Source: Acidimicrobiia bacterium
GTDB lineage: Bacteria; Actinomycetota; Acidimicrobiia; Spongiisociales; SHLN01
Assembly (NCBI GenBank): GCA_004283105.1
Contig: SHLN01000002.1
Coordinates: 1 to 30,650, forward strand
DNA: 30,650 nucleotides
Direction: 5' to 3'
Shown here: in pieces, positions 23,437-30,423 of the stretch
How positions within the stretch are numbered: the first letter of the stretch is position 1
Layout: every line of letters starts with the position of its first letter
The notes under the pieces: generated by a model
Databases searched by the model: none
What the model saw: the letters and a program-made list of their open reading frames with translations, nothing else
What the model was told of the DNA's origin: nothing
Made by a program: the position numbers and the translations under genes

Positions 23437-24684
23437 TCACAGCTCTTTCTCGGCCAGCTCGCGGAAGTCATCGGGAACAGAACCGCCCTCGCGCAACGCC
23501 ACCGAGCCGTAGCCGACCGACTCCCGACCGAACTTATCCCGAACGGCGTCCACGGCCCGGTCGAGGACCCAGCGGGCTGCGCCCTTCTCGGTCCCGGGAC
23601 GTCGCTCCTCGTTCTCGAGCTCAAACGGAAGCTCTAGCTGGAGGGCCGCATCGTTCTCGAGGTGAGAAACACCAATTGCCAGCAGCGATATCACCTTCTC
23701 ATCGGAGTGATCGTCCAGGGCGGCGGCAACCAGGTCGGCGGCGATCGCGGCGAGGATCGACGTGGCGGAGATGGCCGCCGGCAGCGTTACCGACCGGGTG
23801 ACGGCCCGGAGATCGGCAAACCGGACCCGGACCGTAACGGTCCGCCCGGCCTTGGACTTCGCCCGCATCCGGCTGGCGACCCGGTCGGCCAGGTGGCGCA
23901 CGGTCGGCCCGATTACCTCTGCCGTTGCCGGCTTCTTGCCAAGCGCCGATTGGGCGCTCACGGAGCGGGCGCGGTGATGGGTTTCGATTTCCCGCGGGTC
24001 CCGGTTCCAGGCCAACGCCCCGAGCTTGCCGCCGACCGCCCGACCGAGGAGCCGCTCGAGCGACCGGCCCGGGGTTTCGGCCAATTCTCCGATCGTGAGC
24101 ACACCGATTTCGGCGAGGCGTTCCTTCGTTACCGGGCCGACTCCCCACATGAGCTCTACCGGCAGGTCGTGGAGGAAGTCGAGCTCGGTCTCGGGCTCCA
24201 CCACAACCAGGCCATCCGGTTTTGCCACCTGGGAAGCGATCTTGGCCAGGTGTTTGGTACGGGCAACGCCGACCGAGATGGGAAGCCCGACCTCTTCGGA
24301 CACCCGGCTGCGAATCATCTGCGCCATATCAACAGGGGGCCCAAACAGGTGAACCGACCCGGTGACATCGGCGAACGCTTCGTCGATGGAGACCCGCTCG
24401 ATGAGCGGCGTGAAGTCGCGCACAACATCAATGGCAGCGTCCCCGAGACGCTGATACTCCTGGTAGTGACCGCCGACGAACTGCAAGTGTGGACACAGCT
24501 GCCGGGCCAGCCGCCCCGGCATCCCGCCGCGCACTCCGAACGCTTTCGCTTCGTAAGACGCCGCCAGCACGACGCCTCCGCCGACGGCAATCGGTTTCCC
24601 GCGCAACGACGGATCGAGGAGCTGCTCGACCGATGCGTAGAAGGCATCGAGGTCGGCATGAAGGATCGTGGCTGCCGCCGCCAT
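23437..24684 (-). CDS. dinB: DNA polymerase IV (DinB, Y-family)
   Basis: The 415-aa translesion polymerase has the catalytic carboxylates in ADLDAFYASVE (Asp11) and SIDEAF (Asp101, Glu102), the finger region VLAASYEAKAFGVRGGMP, and helix-hairpin-helix segments (ELMWGVGPVTKERLAEIGVLTIGELA). A probable sliding-clamp-binding motif, LQLELPF, is at about 357-363. It copies past damaged bases with low fidelity. A perfect 16-bp LexA box lies 14 bases upstream of the ATG, directly next to a TAGAGT -10-like hexamer, so it should be SOS-induced. No Shine-Dalgarno sequence is seen, and the message is probably leaderless. It is divergent from the GbsR/MarR-type gene. Confidence 0.95.
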   Translation of the reverse strand: MAAAATILHADLDAFYASVEQLLDPSLRGKPIAVGGGVVLAASYEAKAFGVRGGMPGRLARQLCPHLQFVGGHYQEYQRLGDAAIDVVRDFTPLIERVSIDEAFADVTGSVHLFGPPVDMAQMIRSRVSEEVGLPISVGVARTKHLAKIASQVAKPDGLVVVEPETELDFLHDLPVELMWGVGPVTKERLAEIGVLTIGELAETPGRSLERLLGRAVGGKLGALAWNRDPREIETHHRARSVSAQSALGKKPATAEVIGPTVRHLADRVASRMRAKSKAGRTVTVRVRFADLRAVTRSVTLPAAISATSILAAIAADLVAAALDDHSDEKVISLLAIGVSHLENDAALQLELPFELENEERRPGTEKGAARWVLDRAVDAVRDKFGRESVGYGSVALREGGSVPDDFRELAEKEL

Positions 24685-24690
24685 GGACCC

Positions 24691-24696
24691 ACTCTA
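24691..24696 (-). promoter_or_regulatory. Putative -10 box of dinB
   Basis: TAGAGT on the - strand ends 6 bases before the dinB ATG. It is separated from the LexA box by one base. Confidence 0.5.
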
Positions 24697-24697
24697 G

Positions 24698-24713
24698 TCG
24701 AACATATGTTCGA
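24698..24713. promoter_or_regulatory. LexA binding site (SOS box) of dinB
   Basis: TCGAACATATGTTCGA is a perfect 16-bp palindrome matching the mycobacterial/Gram-positive LexA consensus (CGAACrnryGTTCG). It sits where the RNA polymerase would contact the dinB promoter, so LexA should block it until DNA damage. Confidence 0.88.
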
Positions 24714-24782
24714 TCTTTGATGGCGGCATCCTGAGTTGACGGAGGCGAGGGTTGTCAGCACGACCTTGCCTGTACGGTGTCC

Positions 24783-24810
24783 GGCCGATGGCCGACGGCC
24801 GACGGCCGGA
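24783..24810. repeat. Heptamer tandem repeat, four GGCCGAC-type units
   Basis: GGCCGAT, GGCCGAC, GGCCGAC, GGCCGGA: exactly 28 bp in the divergent space between dinB and the GbsR/MarR-type gene. It uses another heptamer but has the same number of units as the two arrays around the four-helix-bundle gene. Confidence 0.85.
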
Positions 24811-24830
24811 TAGGACTTTCGCCCCTACCG

Positions 24831-24870
24831 CATTCTGAATATTCGAGAAATACTGAAAGTTCGGAATATG
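24831..24870 (+). promoter_or_regulatory. AT-rich promoter/operator region of GbsR/MarR operon
   Basis: An unusually AT-rich stretch contains the palindrome GAATATTC (24837-24844) and the related GGAATA (24863-24868) just before the ribosome-binding site. An autoregulatory operator is plausible for this kind of repressor, but no exact site can be set. Confidence 0.35.
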
Positions 24871-24884
24871 GAGGAGAGTCATCC

Positions 24885-25352
24885 ATGGTCGAGAGAGACG
24901 AGCTCACGTTCGTAGAGGAGATGGGGGCCCTGTTCGAGCGGCTCGGCTACGGCCGAATGGCCGGCCGGGTATGGGGATATCTGCTGGTTGTCGACGCCGA
25001 ACAGGTCTCGGCGGCCGACCTTGTCGAAGCCCTCGACTCTTCCCCCAGCGCTATCAGCACCGCCACCCGGGTCCTCATCTCACTGGGGCTGGTCGACCGC
25101 ATACGGCTGTCCGGGGAGCGGCGCGACCACTTCACCATCCACCACGGGGCAATCCTCAGCCTGGTGCGTCGCCGGGTCGACGCCTTGAACGCCGCCCGCG
25201 ACATGGCCGAGCGGGCGCTCACGCGCTTCGGGGACCGCGAGATCGCCCGGCCCCACCTGCAAGAGCTGTACGACGTGTATTCCTGGTTCGCCGCCGAGTA
25301 TCCGATCCTCGTCGATCGCTTCCTCAGCGAACGGGCCGACCAAGCGAGGTAG
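24885..25352 (+). CDS. GbsR/MarR family transcriptional regulator
   Basis: The 155-aa protein has a winged helix-turn-helix of the GbsR/MarR type: GRVWGYLLVVDAEQVSAADLVEALDSSPSAISTATRVLISLGLVDRIRLSGERRDHF covers the recognition helix and wing (about 25-85). Helical flanks at both ends serve dimer formation. Such regulators often sit before ABC export cassettes and repress them. GGAGGAGAG stands about 8 bases before the ATG at 24885, which is preferred over longer in-frame starts that would cover the heptamer array and promoter region. Its stop lies 4 bases before the ABC ATPase ATG, so it leads a three-gene operon. Confidence 0.9.
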   Translation: MVERDELTFVEEMGALFERLGYGRMAGRVWGYLLVVDAEQVSAADLVEALDSSPSAISTATRVLISLGLVDRIRLSGERRDHFTIHHGAILSLVRRRVDALNAARDMAERALTRFGDREIARPHLQELYDVYSWFAAEYPILVDRFLSERADQAR

Positions 25353-25356
25353 TGAC

Positions 25357-26055
25357 ATGTTGATCGAACTCAAAGACGTGACGAAGCGGTACGGCGAAGG
25401 TGAACTGGCTGTGACCGCCCTGGCCGATGTCGAACTACTCGTCTCGGAGGGAGAATTCGTCGTGGTGCTCGGACCATCCGGGAGCGGCAAGACGACGCTC
25501 CTCAACATCGTGGGAGCACTCGACACGGCCACGAGCGGCCTGGTCCGGGTCAACGGTGTCGACATCACTGCCGCCTCGCGCGGCGAGCTTTTCGACTTCC
25601 GGGCCGGCACCGTCAGCTTCATATTCCAGGCCTTCAACCTGTTCCCGGGATTGACGACGCGGGAGAACGTCTTGTTCGGGATCGATGCGGCCGGATCCGA
25701 CTCCGATCCCGACGCAATCCTCGAAAGCGTCGGTCTGGGCGGCAAGGGCGATCGGTTTCCGCACGAGCTCTCAGGTGGTGAGCAGCAGCGGGTCGGCATT
25801 GCGCGGGCTCTCGCAACCGGCAATCCCATCATGCTGTGTGACGAGCCCACCGGAGAGCTCGACTTCCAGACCGGTGTCCAGATCCTCGAGCTGCTCCAGG
25901 AGCAAGCCGGCAACGGCCGGGCCGTGCTCGTCGTGACCCACAATCGCGAGATTTCCCGCATGGCCGACCGCGTGGTCGAGCTGTCGAGCGGCCGGGTCGT
26001 GAGTGACGGACCGCCCGCAGGCGGCAAGGCACCGGTCGCCGAACTGCATTGGTAG
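25357..26055 (+). CDS. ABC transporter ATP-binding protein, MacB/LolD type
   Basis: The 232-aa ATPase has all motor motifs: Walker A GPSGSGKTT (39-47), Q-loop Gln91, signature LSGGEQQR (138-145), Walker B IMLCDEPTGELD with Asp162/Glu163, and the switch His195. The sequence class is that of ATPases serving FtsX-type permeases (MacB, LolD, FtsE): mechanotransmission machines rather than simple importers. It begins 4 bases after the regulator stop codon, and the permease begins 10 bases after its own stop. The three act as one unit. Confidence 0.94.
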   Translation: MLIELKDVTKRYGEGELAVTALADVELLVSEGEFVVVLGPSGSGKTTLLNIVGALDTATSGLVRVNGVDITAASRGELFDFRAGTVSFIFQAFNLFPGLTTRENVLFGIDAAGSDSDPDAILESVGLGGKGDRFPHELSGGEQQRVGIARALATGNPIMLCDEPTGELDFQTGVQILELLQEQAGNGRAVLVVTHNREISRMADRVVELSSGRVVSDGPPAGGKAPVAELHW

Positions 26056-26065
26056 GGGGTGTCTG

Positions 26066-28483
26066 ATGACAACATTGCGTTTGCTGCTCCGCTGGTCGTG
26101 GCGCGATCTCCGATCGCACTGGGCCAAGGTGCTGGCGATTGCCCTCGTCATCGCAATCGGCACCGGCGGATACGCCGGGTTGACGTCAAGCGCCGAGTGG
26201 CGGCGAGTGTCCTATGACCTGAACTATGGCGAGTTCGCCATGTACGACCTGCGGGTGGATCTCGCCACCGGCAGCTTCGTCTCAGACGGGGAGATCGCCG
26301 CCCTCGTCTTCACCATTCCGAGTGCCGAATCCATCACCGGGGTGGAGGAACGGCTCATCGTCCCCACCCAGGTGGATGCCTCGACCGGTGACGAGATCGT
26401 TCTGGCGCGAGGAGAGATCACCGGTTCTGACTTCTCCGACGGTGGACCGTCCGTCAATTCCCACTTCGCCCACACCGGGCGGCTCCTCACCGCCGATGAC
26501 GCCGGGGAACTCCGGGTCATGCTCGAACGCAGCTTCGCGCGCTTCTACGAGCTCCCCGCGACCGGCACCATTCAGGTGAGCGGGGGCCGGACCGTCGAAT
26601 TCGTCGGCCAGGCGACCACTCCGGAGTACTTCGCGGTGGCGCCCGAGGGCGAGATGTTCATGACCGAGGCGACCTTCGGCGCCATGTTCACGACCCTCGA
26701 GACGGCCCAGGAGCTGAGCGGGATGCCGGGTGCGGTCAACAACCTCGTCCTGACCCTGGCCGACGGCACCGACCGCGACGCCATCCAGGCCGAGCTCGAG
26801 ACGGCCCTGACGGAGCTGCCCGTCGGCGCCACGGTCCTCACCCGGGACGACAACCTCTCCTACACCTCCCTCACAACCGACGTCGACCAGGACCAGGCGA
26901 TGTTCAACGTGCTCGCGTTGTTGTTGTTCGCCGGGGCGGTGGGAGCTGCCTTCAACCTGATCCACCGCTTGGCGGAGCAGCAGCGCCGCGAGATCGGCAT
27001 CGGAATGGCATTGGGGATCCGGCCCCGGGTGCTGGCATTCCGGCCCCTGCTCGTGAGTGCCCAGATCGCCATACTCGGCGTGGCGCTCGGCATCGGGGTC
27101 GGAACGCTCATCGGCAACGGGATGGCGAGCATCTTCGACGATTTCATCCCGCTCCCGGTGTGGATCACCGACTTCCAGTACGGAGTCTTCGCACGAGTGG
27201 CTGTGATCGGATTGGTGGTGCCATTCGTTGCTTCGGCCATCCCGGTATGGCGAGCCGTGCGGGTCCGCCCCATCGAAGCGATCCGTCCCGACCTCACCGG
27301 CCGGGGCTCGATGACCGGCCGGCGCCGCACCATCGGCAATAGCTTCTCCGTCATACCCCTCCGCAACCTGCGACGCACCCCGCGCCGGACGGCCCTCACC
27401 ATCGCCGGAATCGCCGCCGCCCTGATCGTTCTGGTCGGGTTCCTCGGCATCATGGATTCGGTCTTCCAAGCAGTCGATACCGCCGAGGTCGAGGCGGTGG
27501 GAAGCGAGTCGGATCGGATATCGGTTGGGCTCGACGGCTTCCGGCCCATTGCATCCGAGGTCGCGGCAGTCGAAGCCGCCGACTCAGTCGCCGTGGCCGA
27601 GCCCCGGCTCTTGCTGGCCGGTTCGATCGTCGCCGAAGAGGACATCGACATCTTCATCGAGCTCGCCGACCTCGAGAACGGGATGTGGCACCCGACTCTC
27701 AGTACCGGGGACGGTGGCCGGTTGGACGGCATCATCCTGAGCGAAAAGGCGGCTGCCGACCTGGGTGTCTCGGTGGGTGAGTCGGTAACCATTCGGCATC
27801 CCCAGCGCGTTGGCGCGACGTCCTTTGCCTTCGTCGACACTCCACTCCCACTCACGGCTACCCATCCCCATCCGGTGCGCAGTCTCGCCTACATGGACCT
27901 CTCCCGGGCCGACCAGTTCAACCTGGCCGGCATCACGAACGGCATGAACCTGCTCCCGGCTGCCGGGTTCAGCACCGAAGACGTGCAGGTCGAGCTCTTC
28001 GAGCTCGAGCAGGTCACGTCGGTTCAGTCGGTGACCGCCGTAACCGACGCGGTACGAGACGCTTTCAACGAGCTACTCGGCATCATCCAGATGATGGTGT
28101 TTGTTGTCCTCCTGCTGGCGCTCCTCATCGCGTTCAACACGTCATCCATCAATCTGGAGGCGCGGGCGCGCGAGCACGCAACGATGTTTGCGTTCGGAGT
28201 CAGAGTGCGCACAGCGCTGCGCATGGCCGTCACCGAGAGCCTCCTCATCGGCGTCCTGGCCACCCTCGTCGGAGTGGCCGGCGGGTTCGCCATGGTGTGG
28301 TGGATGACCCAGATCTTGCTGACGGAGACACTTCCCGACTTCGCCCTCCCCGCCATCATCGGGACCGGCACGCTGGTTGCCGTCGTCATCATGGGAGTCG
28401 TGGTCGTCACGATGGCCCCGCTCCTCACCGTACGCCGCATGCGCAAGATGGATTTGCCGGGGACGTTGAGGTTGGTGGAATAG
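26066..28483 (+). CDS. FtsX-like ABC permease, duplicated type
   Basis: The 805-aa permease has eight predicted membrane segments in the order 1+3+1+3: about 18-36, 279-301, 327-350, about 380-400, 440-463, 671-693, 724-748 and 763-788. Two large outer domains of about 240 and 200 residues lie between them. The FtsX core motif is visible twice (RREIGIGMALGIRPR; REHATMFAFGVRVR). This is the layout of the large two-repeat MacB/LolCE-like permeases in which one chain makes the whole pore. Possible roles are export of lipids, peptides or drugs, or envelope stress relief; substrate unknown. AGGGGGTG stands 6 bases before the ATG at 26066. The TAG stop at 28481-28483 supplies the first base of a heptamer array. 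Confidence 0.92.
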   Translation: MTTLRLLLRWSWRDLRSHWAKVLAIALVIAIGTGGYAGLTSSAEWRRVSYDLNYGEFAMYDLRVDLATGSFVSDGEIAALVFTIPSAESITGVEERLIVPTQVDASTGDEIVLARGEITGSDFSDGGPSVNSHFAHTGRLLTADDAGELRVMLERSFARFYELPATGTIQVSGGRTVEFVGQATTPEYFAVAPEGEMFMTEATFGAMFTTLETAQELSGMPGAVNNLVLTLADGTDRDAIQAELETALTELPVGATVLTRDDNLSYTSLTTDVDQDQAMFNVLALLLFAGAVGAAFNLIHRLAEQQRREIGIGMALGIRPRVLAFRPLLVSAQIAILGVALGIGVGTLIGNGMASIFDDFIPLPVWITDFQYGVFARVAVIGLVVPFVASAIPVWRAVRVRPIEAIRPDLTGRGSMTGRRRTIGNSFSVIPLRNLRRTPRRTALTIAGIAAALIVLVGFLGIMDSVFQAVDTAEVEAVGSESDRISVGLDGFRPIASEVAAVEAADSVAVAEPRLLLAGSIVAEEDIDIFIELADLENGMWHPTLSTGDGGRLDGIILSEKAAADLGVSVGESVTIRHPQRVGATSFAFVDTPLPLTATHPHPVRSLAYMDLSRADQFNLAGITNGMNLLPAAGFSTEDVQVELFELEQVTSVQSVTAVTDAVRDAFNELLGIIQMMVFVVLLLALLIAFNTSSINLEARAREHATMFAFGVRVRTALRMAVTESLLIGVLATLVGVAGGFAMVWWMTQILLTETLPDFALPAIIGTGTLVAVVIMGVVVVTMAPLLTVRRMRKMDLPGTLRLVE

Positions 28484-28510
28484 AGCTGTGAGCTGTGAGC
28501 TATGAGCTAT
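28483..28510. repeat. Left heptamer array of four-helix-bundle element (28 bp)
   Basis: The four units are GAGCTGT, GAGCTGT, GAGCTAT and GAGCTAT, followed by a partial GAGC. The first base is the last base of the permease TAG stop codon. The array overlaps the 3' end of the four-helix-bundle gene: read on the - strand it encodes the protein's last residues (AHSS) and its TAG stop. Confidence 0.92.
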
Positions 28511-28859
28511 GAGCCAAGCGCCGGTGGAGAGTAATGAGCATCCGGCGGATCGATACCACTGCGTTGCTCAGCAACTCATGCCTGTCTCCGCCCACATAGC
28601 CAAGGTCGTGGGCTAGGAGGAGCTGATACTCGGCCTCGCTCGCCGAGGCGATTGCCATTGCTACGAATCTTGCGAAATCTCGATCCGTAGGCCTCGAAGC
28701 TCCTTCTGCGATATTCGAGGGAATGGATACCGAGCAGCGCCGCAACTGCTGGCTCAATCCGAATCGCTCGTAACCGGGAAAGTCCGCAGTCGACCGATAG
28801 ACCTCGAGCACCAGGTCATGAGACTGCTTCCAGACATCAAGCTTGCGGAAGTCCTGCAC
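28500..28859 (-). CDS. Four-helix-bundle protein (S23/IVP/Avd-like, TIGR02436 type)
   Basis: The 119-aa protein carries the family signature: DFRKLDVWKQSHDLVLEVY at the start, FPGYERFGLSQQLRR (27-41), then VSIPSNIAEGASR (44-56), and two further helices to the end. Relatives are encoded in intervening sequences of 23S rRNA genes, and the fold is shared with Avd of diversity-generating retroelements. Their biochemical role is poorly known; basic surfaces suggest nucleic-acid binding. No 23S rRNA or reverse transcriptase is near here. The start is a GTG at 28859, and a 21-bp near-palindrome abuts it. The stop lies inside a heptamer array, with an inverted array upstream. Two 60-base lines of this gene (28621-28740) count 55% and 58% GC, against 68% in a sampled permease line (28321-28380), consistent with transfer. 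Confidence 0.85.
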   Translation of the reverse strand: MQDFRKLDVWKQSHDLVLEVYRSTADFPGYERFGLSQQLRRCSVSIPSNIAEGASRPTDRDFARFVAMAIASASEAEYQLLLAHDLGYVGGDRHELLSNAVVSIRRMLITLHRRLAHSS

Positions 28860-28880
28860 CGCTTGGTGATATCACAAGCG
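28860..28880. promoter_or_regulatory. 21-bp near-perfect palindrome abutting four-helix-bundle start codon
   Basis: The arms CGCTTG-G-TGAT and ATCA-CAAGCG pair throughout, with one unpaired G. It begins one base before the GTG start codon on the - strand. It could be a protein-binding operator, a translation-blocking hairpin or a recognition structure of the element. Confidence 0.7.
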
Positions 28881-28881
28881 G

Positions 28882-28902
28882 GAGCCCCAGTGAAGGGGAC
28901 TC
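28882..28902. other. Second stem-loop in the element leader
   Basis: GAG-CCCC and GGGG-(A)-CTC pair around the loop AGTGAA: seven base pairs with one bulged A. It lies between the right array and the palindrome. Confidence 0.55.
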
Positions 28903-28908
28903 TTGCCC

Positions 28909-28936
28909 ACACCTCACAGCTCATAGCCCACAGCTC
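28909..28936. repeat. Right heptamer array of four-helix-bundle element, inverted (28 bp)
   Basis: Read on the - strand the four units are GAGCTGT, GGGCTAT, GAGCTGT and GAGGTGT: the same family as the left array, in inverted orientation and of the same 28-bp length. Its outermost base, 28936, is also the last base of the TAG stop of the DUF5996-like gene. Confidence 0.9.
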
Positions 28937-29748
28937 TAGGCCAGCGTCGGCGACGCTACCTTGAACACCGCCCTCGCGTAATCCGCGAGTTTTGTGAGTC
29001 CGTCGGGGTCGCCGGCTAGTTGGTCGTAGTAGAGGATCGAGCCTTCCCATCCTTCCGTATGCCACTCGGCTCCGTGGGGGAGCGGCATTTCCAGCAGCTT
29101 GTCGGCCTCGAACGGCCAGGGGTTTGAGTAGAAGTAGGCGCGACCCTCCGGATAGAAGCCGAGATTGAGTTGCGAGGGGTACTCAGTGACCACCCCTTCC
29201 TCCTCGTGGGTCTCGACCCTGGTGCCGAACCACTCGCAGGCAAGGTCGAAGTTGTGGGGCCAGAGCTGCACCTGGCTCACCTCGCCGTCGAGCGACCCGA
29301 GGTGCTGCTTGAAGACCCGGTCGACCGTGGTCGCGGCTGCGAAATAGGTGGCCGCAGCAGCCGGGTCGTATGGGCGGGCTTCCTCGTTCTCGAACTTCTC
29401 CCGGGTGTACTCGCCGTCCAGGCCAAGGGCCGCCACCGCCGCAATGAGACGGTCCCCCATGTCGGTGCCCGTGATGCCATCGGTCATCGCAATCCTCGTC
29501 TCCTGCTCGGCATCGACGACCACTTCATGGGTCTCGAGATCCATGCGCAGGTTGAACGTGCCACCGTCGGGAAGACTCATCCTGTCGGTCTCCAACCCGC
29601 GATCGGTGACCTTCAAGCTGACGTGCCACCACAGGTCATGGGGTTCGGCATGAGCCCGGGGTACGGCGCCTACTGCGTGGGCATAGGCGTGGAGAGTGGC
29701 CCGGGTGGGCTCGAAGTCATCGGGCAGGCGTGGCAGCGAATCGGCCAT
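28936..29748 (-). CDS. DUF5996 family protein
   Basis: The 270-aa protein has an N-terminal segment ending in LWWHVSLKVTDRGLETDRM and a central QVQLWPHNFDLACEWFGTR, a pairing that I associate with DUF5996, a family without known function. It is rich in Trp, Tyr and His in the second half (YFYSNPWPFEADKLLEMPLPHGAEWHTEGWEGSILYYDQL), which may form a ligand pocket. No membrane segment or signal peptide is seen. I chose the ATG at 29748: AGAGGA lies 9 bases upstream. The frame is open for 47 further codons, but those residues do not look like part of the protein. It is divergent from the DoxX gene and convergent with the permease across the heptamer-bounded element. Confidence 0.8.
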   Translation of the reverse strand: MADSLPRLPDDFEPTRATLHAYAHAVGAVPRAHAEPHDLWWHVSLKVTDRGLETDRMSLPDGGTFNLRMDLETHEVVVDAEQETRIAMTDGITGTDMGDRLIAAVAALGLDGEYTREKFENEEARPYDPAAAATYFAAATTVDRVFKQHLGSLDGEVSQVQLWPHNFDLACEWFGTRVETHEEEGVVTEYPSQLNLGFYPEGRAYFYSNPWPFEADKLLEMPLPHGAEWHTEGWEGSILYYDQLAGDPDGLTKLADYARAVFKVASPTLA

Positions 29749-29873
29749 GGCAGTGGTTCCTCTCGGGTCTTGTTGACACCCAACCAGGGCGATCGGCATC
29801 ATGTTCCCGGGCGTTAGGGAAGAACCGATGCCGGATCTTCGTTCTCGCTGACAACCAAGCCTGAGGAGGCGCC

Positions 29874-30410
29874 ATGCACGACAATGCATTCAACCTTGCC
29901 ATGCTCATCTTGCGACTCGGTCTCGGCGCTGTGTTCCTGGCGCATGGCATCAAGCACGCCCTGGGTCGCGAGAAGACGACGAAGTGGTTCGCCTGGCTTG
30001 GCTTCAAACAGGCCCCCCTCCAGTGGTTCATGTCGACGGCAACCGAGATCGGTGCCGGAGCGCTCCTGATCCTCGGTCTCGTGAACAGCCTGGCGGCGGC
30101 CGCGGTCGTCGGGATAATGGCTGTCGCCTTCTGGACGGTGCACAAACCAGCGGGGTTCTTCATCACGGCGTTCATGAAGGAAGGCATCGACGTCGAAGGA
30201 TGGGAGTACGTGTTCTCGCTCGCCTTCGCAGCCACGGCGCTCGCCATCGCCGGTCCGGGCGACTGGTCGCTCGATTACCAGATAGGAATCGACCACACTC
30301 TCGACGCCTGGATCGGGGTGTTCTTCGTGGCTGGAGCCGTTGCCCTGTCGGCGCTCCAACTCGCCACGTTCTGGCGGCCCGGCGAGAAGGCCGGGACAAA
30401 CGGCGAGTAG
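29874..30410 (+). CDS. DoxX family membrane protein
   Basis: The 178-aa protein has four predicted membrane segments and the DoxX opening AMLILRLGLGAVFLAHGIKHALG, followed by FAWLGF and EIGAGALLILGLVNSLAA. DoxX-like proteins are small quinone- or thiol-linked membrane proteins; some form oxidoreductase complexes, but the role is usually undefined. GAGGAGG lies 4-6 bases before the ATG at 29874, a clear choice of start. The alkyltransferase-like gene begins 13 bases after its stop and seems to have its own -10 hexamer. Confidence 0.9.
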   Translation: MHDNAFNLAMLILRLGLGAVFLAHGIKHALGREKTTKWFAWLGFKQAPLQWFMSTATEIGAGALLILGLVNSLAAAAVVGIMAVAFWTVHKPAGFFITAFMKEGIDVEGWEYVFSLAFAATALAIAGPGDWSLDYQIGIDHTLDAWIGVFFVAGAVALSALQLATFWRPGEKAGTNGE

Positions 30411-30411
30411 C

Positions 30412-30417
30412 GATAAT
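30412..30417 (+). promoter_or_regulatory. Putative -10 box, leaderless alkyltransferase-like gene
   Basis: GATAAT ends 6 bases before the ATG at 30424, directly behind the DoxX stop codon. No ribosome-binding site lies between. Confidence 0.45.
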
Positions 30418-30423
30418 CACTCC

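Noticed and set aside
26282..27469. 395-codon open frame opposite the FtsX permease
   Set aside because: It is antisense to a membrane protein with recognisable FtsX motifs, and the product is all charged low-complexity sequence.
28500..28859. Four-helix-bundle gene as a 23S rRNA intervening sequence or part of a diversity-generating retroelement
   Set aside because: No rRNA sequence surrounds it; the flanks are a permease gene and a DUF5996-like gene. No reverse transcriptase or variable/template repeat pair was seen.
28483..28936. Heptamer arrays as a CRISPR locus
   Set aside because: Units are 7 bases with no spacers between them, and no cas genes are in the window.
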